Assembly: GCF_014385435.1 (NCBI RefSeq)
Contig: NZ_JACSUD010000002.1
Span: forward strand, 1 to 64,000
Length of the DNA: 64,000 nucleotides
Direction of reading: 5' to 3'
Source of the DNA: Alloprevotella sp. Lung230
Lineage (GTDB): Bacteria > Bacteroidota > Bacteroidia > Bacteroidales > Bacteroidaceae
Under the pieces are notes generated by a model. It did no database searches, was not told where the DNA came from, and worked only from the letters and a program-made list of their open reading frames with translations. The position numbers were made by a program, and so were the translations under genes. This document shows positions 15,390-23,279 of this stretch, piece by piece. Position 1 is the first letter of the stretch. Every line of letters begins with the position of its first letter.

Positions 15390-17687
15390 ATGCCCATCAA
15401 GTCTTTCTTCATTAGCATTGTCTGCCTCCTGAGCAGCACGCTTCCTCTTCCCGCTCAGTCATTCAACATCATTCCCATACCTTCTCATCTCGTTGCTGGA
15501 CAAGGAACTTTTTTGCTGTCACGCAACACGTCCGTATGGGTGCAAACGCCCATCGCCACGACTGCGGCACAATATCTGACTCGGAAAATCAACCGCGCCA
15601 CAGGTTTTTCGCTTCACGCCACAACAGGGAAAACCGGGAAATCCGGAATTTTGCTGCGCCTTTCGTCCACGCCGCTGCCTGCCGAAGGCTATGTGCTCCA
15701 CGTGGATAGACGCGGCATCGAGTTAGAGGCCGGCGATGCATCTGGTTTCTTTTATGGCGTGCAAACTCTCCTCCAACTGCTTCCTCCCTCGGTCGAAGGA
15801 GAACGCGCTGCGATGGGCATTTCGGGGTGGGAAGTGCCGGCGGTGAACATCGAGGATGCACCTCGCTTTGCTTATCGCGGTGTGATGCTCGACCCCTGCC
15901 GCCATTTTCTGAGTGTGGAGGAGATAAAGCGCGAAATAGACCTCCTTTCTTCCTACAAAATCAACCGCCTGCACTGGCACTTGACCGACGACCAAGGCTG
16001 GCGCATCGAAATCAAGAAGTATCCCCAACTCACTGCCATCGGAGCGTGGCGTACAGAAGCCGACGGTACACGCCATGGCGGCTACTACACCCAAGAAGAG
16101 GTGCGCGAAGTCGTGGCCTATGCCGCTGAGCACGCGATGGAAGTCGTGCCCGAACTCGAAGTGCCGGGACATGAACTGGCCGCCATTGCCGCACTGCCCG
16201 AACTCTCTTGCAAAGGGGAAACTACCACGCCGCGCATCATCTGGGGCGTAGAAGAAACGGTGATGTGTCCGGGCAAGGAAACTATGTTCAACTTCCTGCG
16301 CGATGTCATTGATGAGATGACAGCCCTCTTTCCCTCCCGCTTGTTCCACATTGGCGGCGATGAATGCCCTCGCACAGAATGGGCCGCGTGTCCTCAATGC
16401 CAACAGCGGATGAAGAGCCTGGGCTACACCCGCGAAGCGCAACTTCAATCCTACGTGGTGGAACGTGTGGCGCGCTATTTGAAGAAGAAAGGCAAGACGG
16501 CCATCGGATGGGACGAAGTGCTGGAAGGGGGCAATCTGCCGAAGGAGGTTGTGGTGATGTCATGGCGTGGGGTGGAAGGCGCCACAGAAGCCGTCAAAGC
16601 CGGGCATCCTGTCATCCTCTCTCCTGCCAGCGATGGTTGCTATTTCGACTATCTGCAAGGCGACCTCGTCACCGAACCGATAGCTTTCAGCGTCTATGGC
16701 GACCTGCGCATGACCTACGGACTCGACCCTGTGGCCGCTTCGCAAGCCGATGAAGCCCAACGTCCCTTGGTGATGGGCGTGCAGGGCAACTGCTGGAGCG
16801 AATACATCCACAATCCGCAACACCTCGAATACAAAATCTTCCCTCGTGCTCTCGCCCTGGCTGAAGTGGGATGGTCCCCCCAGGAGAAGCGCGACTTTGA
16901 CTATTTCTGTCGACGTCTCGACAGCGATGCAGCTCTGCGCCTGCAAGCCCGTGGCGTGAACTTCCACATCCCCCTTCCCGAACAGCCCGGAAAGAAGCGC
17001 GGTGACTGGGCTTCGTGCAATAAGGTCGTGTTTATGGGCGACAGCACTACCCTATCGCTCACCACCACCCGTCCGCTTGACATCGTCTACACCCTCGATG
17101 GCAGTCAGCCATCAGCGCGCTCTCCGCGCTACACCGGCCCCATCCGCCTGCACGACACCCGCCAAGTGCGCACACGCAGCGTCCTGCCCTGCGGCATTCT
17201 CGGTCCAGAACGCACCATCGATGTGCTGCGCGAAACACCGCGCCCTGCTATTCCTTCAGGGACAACAGTGGAAAAGGGCATCAAGGTGCGCTATGTCAAG
17301 GGCAACTTCACCTACGCCAACGGAGCTCAAGCTCCTTTCGACCGCGACACCGTGGTGAGCACTTTTGCAGACGTGACGCGCCTCACTCCCTTGCCCAAGA
17401 ACATGCGCGGAGTGGAGCACTACACCGCCATGGCCCAAACCCTCATCGACATCCCCACCGATGGTGTCTACGAATGGACCACCCACAACGCCTGCCTTTG
17501 GATAGACGACGAATTGCTGGTCGACAATCGCGCCGTCTTCATTCCGCGCAACTCTCTCCAACCTGCTCAAATAGCTCTCCGTGCCGGACGCCATCGTGTG
17601 CGCACCCTCTTTGTCGGGGGCATCTTCCAGGGGTGGCCCACCTATTGGGACGAAGGCTTCGTCCGCTTCCGAAAAATCGCAGAATAG
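15390..17687 (+). CDS. GH20 beta-N-acetylhexosaminidase, exported
   Basis: 765 residues. Signal peptide (IKSFFISIVCLLSSTLPLPAQ), then the GH20b domain (about 25-155), then the catalytic barrel: FAYRGVMLDPCRHFLSVEEI, NRLHWHLTDDQGWRIEIKKY and HIGGDECPRTEW, in which Asp324-Glu325 are the substrate-assisted catalytic pair. After the barrel comes a chitobiase C-terminal-like segment (YTLDGSQPSARSPRYTGP, about 565-600) and a last ~150 residues resembling a PA14 carbohydrate-binding domain (GVYEWTTHNACLWIDDELL). It removes terminal GlcNAc/GalNAc from glycans. Stand-alone gene with its own terminator. Confidence 0.95.
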   Translation: MPIKSFFISIVCLLSSTLPLPAQSFNIIPIPSHLVAGQGTFLLSRNTSVWVQTPIATTAAQYLTRKINRATGFSLHATTGKTGKSGILLRLSSTPLPAEGYVLHVDRRGIELEAGDASGFFYGVQTLLQLLPPSVEGERAAMGISGWEVPAVNIEDAPRFAYRGVMLDPCRHFLSVEEIKREIDLLSSYKINRLHWHLTDDQGWRIEIKKYPQLTAIGAWRTEADGTRHGGYYTQEEVREVVAYAAEHAMEVVPELEVPGHELAAIAALPELSCKGETTTPRIIWGVEETVMCPGKETMFNFLRDVIDEMTALFPSRLFHIGGDECPRTEWAACPQCQQRMKSLGYTREAQLQSYVVERVARYLKKKGKTAIGWDEVLEGGNLPKEVVVMSWRGVEGATEAVKAGHPVILSPASDGCYFDYLQGDLVTEPIAFSVYGDLRMTYGLDPVAASQADEAQRPLVMGVQGNCWSEYIHNPQHLEYKIFPRALALAEVGWSPQEKRDFDYFCRRLDSDAALRLQARGVNFHIPLPEQPGKKRGDWASCNKVVFMGDSTTLSLTTTRPLDIVYTLDGSQPSARSPRYTGPIRLHDTRQVRTRSVLPCGILGPERTIDVLRETPRPAIPSGTTVEKGIKVRYVKGNFTYANGAQAPFDRDTVVSTFADVTRLTPLPKNMRGVEHYTAMAQTLIDIPTDGVYEWTTHNACLWIDDELLVDNRAVFIPRNSLQPAQIALRAGRHRVRTLFVGGIFQGWPTYWDEGFVRFRKIAE

Positions 17688-17712
17688 CCTCATCATCTTT
17701 CTGCTAAAACCA

Positions 17713-17753
17713 ACAACGCCGATTGCTTCACCGCAGTCGGCGTTGTCTTTTTT
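17713..17753 (+). terminator. terminator after GH20 gene
   Basis: CAACGCCGATTGC pairs with GCAGTCGGCGTTG across TTCACC, then a T-rich run. The stem is nearly the same as the ettA terminator at 44563-44594. Confidence 0.9.
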
Positions 17754-17887
17754 CGTTGTCTTTTTTCTGTCTCTCGTCCCCCACCGCGACAGTCCTCAAA
17801 CCTCATGCTTCGTTTTGGCCCTACACGTCCGGCTGAAAAAAGTTCGTTGCTTCAGCAAGAAAAGTTCAAAAGATAGGGAGCATTCTA

Positions 17888-17971
17888 TAAACCAAAGTTT
17901 GGTTTATGTAATTCAAACCTTGGTTTATATAAACCAAAGCTTGGTTTATGTAATTCAAAGTTTGGTTTATA
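17888..17971. repeat. tandem array of four 21-bp palindromic units
   Basis: Units at 17888, 17909, 17930 and 17951. Units 1 and 3 are TAAACCAAA-(G/C)-TTTGGTTTATG-type full palindromes; units 2 and 4 start TAATTCAAA and end TTGGTTTATA. Flanked by ATTCTA on the left and GTTTATCC on the right. The same unit family, mostly in the opposite orientation, forms the array at 55736-55840. Confidence 0.9.
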
Positions 17972-18081
17972 GTTTATCCTTGGAGAAAGCAACTTTTTGT
18001 CGTAGGTAGCATCTTTTTCGCACTGCGCGTCGAACTATACGAGAACATGGATACATCCAATCTTTGAGCGGACAGTAATAT

Positions 18082-18124
18082 CAAAAAGTAGGGAGAGCGC
18101 TGCTTCGTGCAGCACTCTCCCTAC
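18082..18124 (-). terminator. terminator of the cyd operon
   Basis: GTAGGGAGAGCGCTGC pairs with GCAGCACTCTCCCTAC across TTCGT; on the reverse strand it is followed by TTTTTGA. Positioned 40 bp past the cydB stop. Confidence 0.85.
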
Positions 18125-18162
18125 GACTGAGGGGAAGAAAAATAGAAGTTCTGTAAGGGATT

Positions 18163-19311
18163 TTAGTAGAGATGTTCGTCCTGTTCGAGTTCTCGGCGGG
18201 TGAGACTCTTGCGGTCGATGGCGCGCCAAGCGTAGAAGATGTAGGCCAAGACAAAGGGGATGATGAGGGAAACAACGCCCATAGCCGTGAGGGTGAACTC
18301 GCTCGAGCAACTATTGGCCAAGGTGAGAGAACTCTGCGGGTCGGCCAGCGAGGGATAGTAAGCCGTGTGGTTGTAGCCGGCAATCATCAGCAAAGCCCAT
18401 ACTGCCAAAACTGCACCGATACCGGTGGCCCAGATGCCGCGCTTGAAGGTGGGCATGAGAAGGGTTTTGGCAATGCCGAACAAGACAAGGACAACGCCCA
18501 GCAGGAAGAGCACGAGGACAGCGGGGAGTGCTAGGAAATTGTGAAGATATTTGTAGGCTTCAAGGCCGACCACGCCTGTGGTGGGATCGACCGCCCAACC
18601 GTCCATCAGGAGCAGATGTCCCACGAAGGCGAGGAAAAGGATGAGGAAGACCACGGTGTCGATGAGCAACTGGCGACGCACGCGAGGGGCAAGTTGTTCG
18701 TCGTCGATGTTGTTGACGAGGTAGAGGTCGCCCAAAATGCGATCGAGGAAGAAGACCACCAAGCCGAGGACAACATTCCAAGGATTGGCCACAGCGTCAA
18801 GTCCATGCCAAGCATTGGCCCACTGGCTGATGGCAGGAGCGATGCTTTCGCCCATCACGTCTTTGTTGACCACAAAATTAGCGCCATGGAAGAAGGTGCC
18901 GACGGCAGTGCCCAAGAGCACCGGCCCCAACACACCATTGAACACGAGGAAGGCGCGATAGGTGGTCTTGCCCAGGAAGTTGCCCAGTTTGGATTGGAAC
19001 TCATAGCTCACAGCTTGGAGCACGAAACTGAAGAGGATGAGCATCCACACCCAGTAGGCACCGCCGAAACTGGTGCTGTAGAAGAGGGGGAAGGAGGCGA
19101 AGAAGGCGCCGCCGAAAGTGACGAGCGTGGTGAAGGTAAACTCCCATTTGCGTCCTGTGGAGTTGACGATGAGCTGGCGTTCGGCTTCGGTTTTTCCCAA
19201 GGTGAAGATTTGGCTGTTGGCGCCTTGTACGAACATGAGAAACACCAAGAGTGCACCGAGCAGCGTGACGAGCAGCCACCAGTAGTTTTGAAGCAATTCG
19301 TAAGTAATCAT
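18163..19311 (-). CDS. cydB: cytochrome bd quinol oxidase subunit II
   Basis: 382 residues, normal for CydB. With CydA it forms the quinol:O2 oxidoreductase in the inner membrane that reduces oxygen at very low concentrations, protecting oxygen-sensitive enzymes and conserving energy. About eight to nine hydrophobic spans; recognisable stretches include SYEFQSKLGNF, VLGPVLLGTAVGTFF and VSLIIPFVLAYIFYAWRAID near the C-terminus. It lies 30 bp after cydA in a DUF4492-cydA-cydB operon and ends at a strong hairpin. Confidence 0.95.
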   Translation of the reverse strand: MITYELLQNYWWLLVTLLGALLVFLMFVQGANSQIFTLGKTEAERQLIVNSTGRKWEFTFTTLVTFGGAFFASFPLFYSTSFGGAYWVWMLILFSFVLQAVSYEFQSKLGNFLGKTTYRAFLVFNGVLGPVLLGTAVGTFFHGANFVVNKDVMGESIAPAISQWANAWHGLDAVANPWNVVLGLVVFFLDRILGDLYLVNNIDDEQLAPRVRRQLLIDTVVFLILFLAFVGHLLLMDGWAVDPTTGVVGLEAYKYLHNFLALPAVLVLFLLGVVLVLFGIAKTLLMPTFKRGIWATGIGAVLAVWALLMIAGYNHTAYYPSLADPQSSLTLANSCSSEFTLTAMGVVSLIIPFVLAYIFYAWRAIDRKSLTRRELEQDEHLY

Positions 19312-19341
19312 GAGACGAAGTTTTGTTTGTGGATAATGGAG

Positions 19342-20838
19342 TTACTCTTGTTCGTGCTTCTTGATGGCACTAAACAGGATGCGCAGTTCGGCGATGAGGA
19401 GTGCGGTGAACACGATGAGGAACAGGAAGAAGGTGGTCTGCACACTGCTCACCGAGAGTTTAGAGATGGCAGCCCCTACGGGAAGAAGGTCTTGGATGGC
19501 CCAAGGTTGCCGACCCACTTCAGCCACAATCCATCCGGCCTGTTCGGCGAGGTAGACCAAAACCACGCTCCAAATGCCCACGTGGAGCAACCAGCGATGT
19601 TGTTGCAAACGCCCTTTGCGCTCGAACCACCAGAAGAGTGCCATGACGAGCAGCAGAGCACCGCCGGCACCCACCATCACGCGGAAGGGCCAATAGACGA
19701 GGAACACGGGCGGCACGAGATCTTCGACCTTTTGGATGTAGCCGTAGCCAAAATAGGCTTTGTGCTCTTCGAACGTCTTGCGAGCTTCGGCAGCCTTCTC
19801 AGGGTTGGTGTGGCGAGTGGCACGATAGGTCTTGAAGGCTTCGAGTGCTTTCTGTCCTTGCTTCATCTTCTCAGTGGCGGGCAACACTTGTTCTCCCTCT
19901 GTATTGGTGTAGCCTTTGTAGAGAATGTCGTTGATGCCCGGCACGTAGCCATCAGGATCGTGCGTGGCCAAGACGGAAAGAACTTTAGGGACATGGACGC
20001 CGGGAACGATAGAGAAAGGCGCCCCCTTTCCGCCATCGTACAATCCCTCGGCAGCGGCCAACTTCATGGGCTGGTGTCGAGCAATGTCCACACCACTCTG
20101 GTCGCCTGTTCCGGCCACGACAAGGGCTGCAAAGAAGCCTACGATACTGGCCACCTTGATGCTCTTGGTCGCCATCTTGACATTGCGGTTGCGCAGAAGA
20201 TACCAGCAGCTCACCGCAACAACAAAGACTGCGCCGGTGAGCCAGCCGCTCGACACGGTGTGGAAGAACTTGTGTACGGCAAAGGATTGAAAAGCCACAC
20301 CGAAGAAGTCCATCATTTCGTTGCGGACGGTGTCGGGATTGAAGTCCATGCCCGTGGGGTGTTGCATCCAGCTGTTGGCCACCAAAATCCACCAAGCAGA
20401 GATGGTGGCTCCCAAGCCGGTGAGCCAAGTGGAGGCCAAGTGGAACCCTCGGCTCACTTTGTTCCAGCCGAAGAACATGACAGCAATGAACGTAGACTCC
20501 ATAAAGAAGGCCAAGATGCCCTCAATGGCCAAAGGTGCGCCAAAGATATCGCCCACAAACCAAGAATAGTTGCTCCAGTTGGTGCCAAACTCAAATTCGA
20601 GAATGATGCCGGTGGCGACACCGATGGCGAAGTTGATGCCGAAAAGTTTTTGCCAAAACTGAGCCGTCGTTTTCCAAAATTCATCGCCTGTGCGATAGTA
20701 GGCCGTTTCGATGATGGCCATCACCAGTGCCAAGCCCAGTGTGAGCGGGACAAACAACCAGTGATAGCATGCCGTCAAGGCAAATTGCGCTCTCGACCAG
20801 TCGAGCACCGCAGGGTCAAATGCATGAAGTAATGTCAT
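19342..20838 (-). CDS. cydA: cytochrome bd quinol oxidase subunit I
   Basis: 498 residues from the ATG at 20838. The frame is open further, but a start at 20874 would overlap the DUF4492 gene and precede the family N-terminus. CydA holds heme b558, b595 and d. Visible landmarks: WSRAQFALTACYHWLFVPLT with the His heme ligand near residue 19, the conserved FGINFAIGVATGIILEFEFGTNWSNYS split across residues 65-90, and the quinol-binding Q-loop region between about 220 and 350 (TRHTNPEKAAEA is a charged insert). The C-terminal half continues with the membrane helices PFRVMVGAGGALLLVMALFW. Middle gene of the operon. Confidence 0.96.
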   Translation of the reverse strand: MTLLHAFDPAVLDWSRAQFALTACYHWLFVPLTLGLALVMAIIETAYYRTGDEFWKTTAQFWQKLFGINFAIGVATGIILEFEFGTNWSNYSWFVGDIFGAPLAIEGILAFFMESTFIAVMFFGWNKVSRGFHLASTWLTGLGATISAWWILVANSWMQHPTGMDFNPDTVRNEMMDFFGVAFQSFAVHKFFHTVSSGWLTGAVFVVAVSCWYLLRNRNVKMATKSIKVASIVGFFAALVVAGTGDQSGVDIARHQPMKLAAAEGLYDGGKGAPFSIVPGVHVPKVLSVLATHDPDGYVPGINDILYKGYTNTEGEQVLPATEKMKQGQKALEAFKTYRATRHTNPEKAAEARKTFEEHKAYFGYGYIQKVEDLVPPVFLVYWPFRVMVGAGGALLLVMALFWWFERKGRLQQHRWLLHVGIWSVVLVYLAEQAGWIVAEVGRQPWAIQDLLPVGAAISKLSVSSVQTTFFLFLIVFTALLIAELRILFSAIKKHEQE

Positions 20839-20848
20839 ATCTATAAAA

Positions 20849-21052
20849 TTAAGGATTGGATAATTCAGTGGCAACGTGTATCTCCTTTTCTTCGGGTGTT
20901 CCTTTCAAAACCGGCTGAAAGAAGAATAGGCGCAACACAGCAAACATCACGAACAGCTTGATGGCAATAATGAGCCACAGCGTACGCCCCCAGGTCATTT
21001 GTCTGAAGCCGTCGTAATAGAAATGTAAGATTGTTTTCAGAGGATTTCTCAT
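20849..21052 (-). CDS. DUF4492 small membrane protein, cyd operon
   Basis: 67 residues. A basic, aromatic N-terminus (NPLKTILHFYYDGFRQMTWG), a single transmembrane helix (LWLIIAIKLFVMFAVLRLFFF) and a short polar tail. This is the DUF4492 family, known mainly from its place directly upstream of cydA in Bacteroidota and epsilonproteobacteria. By analogy with CydX/CydS-type single-span subunits it may be an accessory subunit or assembly factor; that is inference. The gene ends 10 bp before the cydA ATG. A CTTG-N20-TACTTTTG promoter-like pair lies upstream. Confidence 0.88.
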   Translation of the reverse strand: MRNPLKTILHFYYDGFRQMTWGRTLWLIIAIKLFVMFAVLRLFFFQPVLKGTPEEKEIHVATELSNP

Positions 21053-21084
21053 ATTGAGAATAAGAATTCATTGTTTTGTGGCTA

Positions 21085-21116
21085 CAAAAGTAGTCTATCT
21101 CCTCATAACTACCAAG
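21085..21116 (-). promoter_or_regulatory. promoter of DUF4492-cydAB
   Basis: Reverse strand CTTG (21116-21113), 20-bp spacer, TACTTTTG (21092-21085), 33 bp before the DUF4492 ATG. Confidence 0.6.
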
Positions 21117-21193
21117 TGTTTTTTGAGATTTGTAACTTTTCAAACCTATTTTTCTGCATCAACGATATAAAAACAGGATTTTTAGGCTTGAAA

Positions 21194-21225
21194 TTTGGCC
21201 TTTAACGGTGTTCTCCGTACCTTTG
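21194..21225 (+). promoter_or_regulatory. promoter of panC
   Basis: TTTG (21194-21197), 20-bp spacer, TACCTTTG (21218-21225), a full consensus match. It also decides the panC start: the open frame from 21208 would begin upstream of the transcription start. Confidence 0.75.
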
Positions 21226-21243
21226 CACATCGAAAATGAACCT

Positions 21244-22098
21244 ATGGCAATGAACATTATTCATACTCAAGAAAATCTGGCTGCCGCAGTCGCAGCGGCC
21301 AAGGCCGGAGGCAAAATTGTGGGTCTTGTTCCGACAATGGGCGCACTTCATGAAGGTCATGCCTCCCTGATTGAGCGCTGTGCAGACGAGTGCGACCTCA
21401 CAGTGGTGAGCATTTTTGTCAATCCCACGCAGTTTAACGATCCCAACGACCTACGCAACTATCCTCGCACCCTCGATGCCGACTGTCATTTGGTCGAAAG
21501 CAAAGGAGGGGACATCGTGTTTGCCCCGGATGTGGCGGAGATTTATCCCGAACCCGACCAGCGGCATTTTTCTTATCCATCGATTGACACAGTGATGGAG
21601 GGGGCACGTCGGCCCGGGCATTTCAATGGTGTTTGTCAGATTGTGTCTAAACTTTTTCTAATGGTCAATCCTGACCGGGCCTATTTTGGCGAAAAAGATT
21701 TTCAGCAAATTGCGGTGATTCGCGCCATGATGGCAGACCAAGACTTCCACTTCACTTTGGTGTCTTGCCCCATTGTTCGCGAAGAAAGTGGATTGGCCCT
21801 ATCCTCCCGCAACACCCTGCTCACAGAAGAAGAACGGTGCGTGGCAGCCAACATCAACAGAGTGCTCCAAGAAAGCAAGCTGTATCGGCAGACGCACACG
21901 CTTGTCGAAACTCGAGAATACGTGACGGATACACTCAATCGGATTGAAGGGCTCGAAGTGGAGTATTACGAAATTGTGGATGCTTTCACATTAACCCCTC
22001 TTACAGACTGGAAGGAGAGCAAGCATATACAGGGTTGCATCACTGTATATTGTGGTGCACGTCCGGTACGCTTGATTGACAACGTTTCTTATCAATAA
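21244..22098 (+). CDS. panC: pantothenate synthetase
   Basis: 284 residues from ATG 21244 (a second Met follows two codons later). It condenses pantoate and beta-alanine with ATP to pantothenate in CoA biosynthesis. Visible signature: [18 protein letters not shown] with the HxGH nucleotide-binding motif, then [41 protein letters not shown] and [12 protein letters not shown] (the KMSKS-like loop). Normal length for the family. panD follows after a 98-bp gap that contains an end-only copy of the dispersed repeat, so panC and panD may be partly uncoupled. Confidence 0.96.
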   Translation: MAMNIIHTQENLAAAVAAAKAGGKIVGLVPTMGALHEGHASLIERCADECDLTVVSIFVNPTQFNDPNDLRNYPRTLDADCHLVESKGGDIVFAPDVAEIYPEPDQRHFSYPSIDTVMEGARRPGHFNGVCQIVSKLFLMVNPDRAYFGEKDFQQIAVIRAMMADQDFHFTLVSCPIVREESGLALSSRNTLLTEEERCVAANINRVLQESKLYRQTHTLVETREYVTDTLNRIEGLEVEYYEIVDAFTLTPLTDWKESKHIQGCITVYCGARPVRLIDNVSYQ

Positions 22099-22119
22099 TC
22101 CCAACACCCATAGAAGTTA

Positions 22120-22157
22120 TAAGTAGGTGTTCAAAATTAACCCTAAACACCTACTTA
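22120..22157. repeat. end-only palindromic derivative of the dispersed repeat
   Basis: TAAGTAGGTGTTCAAAATTA matches the terminal repeat of the element at 11482. After ACCCTA comes AACACCTACTTA, the inverse of its first 12 bases. The interior of the element is gone. Located between panC and panD; it can fold into a 12-bp stem but has no following T-run on the + strand. Confidence 0.7.
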
Positions 22158-22196
22158 TGCCGTTTCTTCCCCGTCTTCTCCCCAATCCTCAATATT

Positions 22197-22544
22197 ATGA
22201 CGCTTAGCATTCTCAAATCAAAAATTCACTGTGCCACCGTCACAGAAGCCAATCTCCACTATATGGGGTCCATCACTATCGATGAGGCTTTGATGGAAGC
22301 TACCGACCTCTTGCCGGGAGAGCACGTCCATGTCGTTAATAATATGAATGGCGAACGCATCGAGACTTATGTCATCCGCGGCCCTCGTCATTCTGGATGT
22401 ATTTGCTTGAACGGTGCTGCAGCACGGAAGTTTCAAGTGGGCGATGAGATTATCATTATGGCTTTTGCCGATATGCACCCCGATGAAGCTCGCACATTTG
22501 AACCCAAGGTGATTTTTCCGAACGAAAACAATCAGGTAGATTAA
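22197..22544 (+). CDS. panD: aspartate 1-decarboxylase (pyruvoyl-dependent)
   Basis: 115 residues, a normal-length proenzyme. It makes beta-alanine from aspartate for PanC. The self-cleavage site is YMGSITID: Gly24-Ser25, where Ser25 becomes the pyruvoyl cofactor at the new N-terminus of the alpha chain. Also present are [16 protein letters not shown] and [17 protein letters not shown], typical of the beta-barrel core. It is followed 3 bp later by nadD, so the two are translated from one transcript. Confidence 0.96.
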   Translation: MTLSILKSKIHCATVTEANLHYMGSITIDEALMEATDLLPGEHVHVVNNMNGERIETYVIRGPRHSGCICLNGAAARKFQVGDEIIIMAFADMHPDEARTFEPKVIFPNENNQVD

Positions 22545-22547
22545 CTT

Positions 22548-23117
22548 ATGCTGCACATCGGTATATTGGGCGGCTCGTTCAACCCCATCCACAATGGTCA
22601 CCTCAGATTGGCACAAGCCGTGCTTGAACGAGGATGGGTCGATGAAGTATGGTTGCTTGTCTCCCCTCAAAATCCTCTCAAATCCCAAGCAGAATTGGCC
22701 GATGAGCAGTTGCGCCTTTCGATGGCGCGCGATGCGGTGAAGCGAGAAAATCACATCAAGGTGTGTGATATTGAGTTCTCACTTCCTCGTCCCTCCTACA
22801 CTTGGAACACTCTCGAAGCGCTTGAGGAACAGTATCCAGAGAATTGCTTTTCGCTGATTGTCGGAGGAGATAATTGGCAGGACTTCCAACGCTGGGCACA
22901 CTGGGTGGAGATTTTGGCCAACTATGAATTGATAGTCTACCCACGTCCGGACAGCTCTATATCTCCCACAACTCTACCGCCAACAGTGCATTTACTTGAC
23001 GTACCTCTTCTTCCCATAAGCAGCACTGATATTCGCAAGAAAATCAAGCAAGGTAAAGATATTTCAGAGGAAGTTCCCTCCTCTGTTGTTCCTGTTTGCC
23101 AACAGATTTATCGATGA
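22548..23117 (+). CDS. nadD: nicotinate-nucleotide adenylyltransferase
   Basis: 189 residues. It adenylates nicotinate mononucleotide to deamido-NAD in NAD synthesis. The nucleotidyltransferase N-terminal motif GGSFNPIHNGHL (residues 8-19) and LVSPQNPLK are clear, and the C-terminal ISSTDIRKKIKQGKDI is the expected ISxTxIR motif. Normal size. It sits directly after panD, coupling CoA and NAD precursor genes in one operon, and ends at a long hairpin terminator. Confidence 0.95.
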   Translation: MLHIGILGGSFNPIHNGHLRLAQAVLERGWVDEVWLLVSPQNPLKSQAELADEQLRLSMARDAVKRENHIKVCDIEFSLPRPSYTWNTLEALEEQYPENCFSLIVGGDNWQDFQRWAHWVEILANYELIVYPRPDSSISPTTLPPTVHLLDVPLLPISSTDIRKKIKQGKDISEEVPSSVVPVCQQIYR

Positions 23118-23145
23118 CCTTCTCTTTCTGATAAAATCCGTAAAG

Positions 23146-23198
23146 GAAAAACTCCCTCTCAAACTCTTACCGAAAGAGATTGAGAGGGTGTTTTTCCT
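23146..23198 (+). terminator. terminator of panD-nadD
   Basis: GGAAAAACTCCCTCTCAA pairs with TTGAGAGGGTGTTTTTCC, with a secondary CTCTT/AAGAG pair in the loop. A-rich on the left and T-rich on the right, so it may also serve the convergent EamA gene. Confidence 0.8.
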
Positions 23199-23279
23199 AT
23201 GGAGAGATTGTTACTTAGACAAGTGAGCAAGACACTCGACAATGGTTCATCACAGCGTGGCAACCAAAGGAGAGAAGAG

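Larger units (their letters stand above)
17754..18162. other. convergent intergenic region with palindromic array
   Basis: Between GH20 and cydB there is no gene. An open frame read through the array gives seven-residue periodic peptide repeats (INQSLVY/VIQTLVY), a trivial result of a 21-bp unit with no stop. The region holds the array (17888-17971) and the cydB terminator (18082-18124). Confidence 0.7.

Noticed and set aside
17888-17971. CRISPR array
   Set aside because: Units are contiguous with no unique spacers, units are palindromic throughout and no cas genes are present. The same applies to the arrays at 1140, 28896, 44630 and 55736.
17581-18009. Protein with INQSLVY/VIQTLVY heptad-like repeats
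   Set aside because: The repeats are only the translation of the 21-bp non-coding array, which lacks stops in several frames. The same happens on both strands at 55.7 kb.
18541-20832. 763-residue open frame on the + strand opposite cydA/cydB
   Set aside because: It is the antisense shadow of two well-conserved genes; composition (His/Glu-rich) is what reverse-strand reading of hydrophobic codons gives. No start context or homology.
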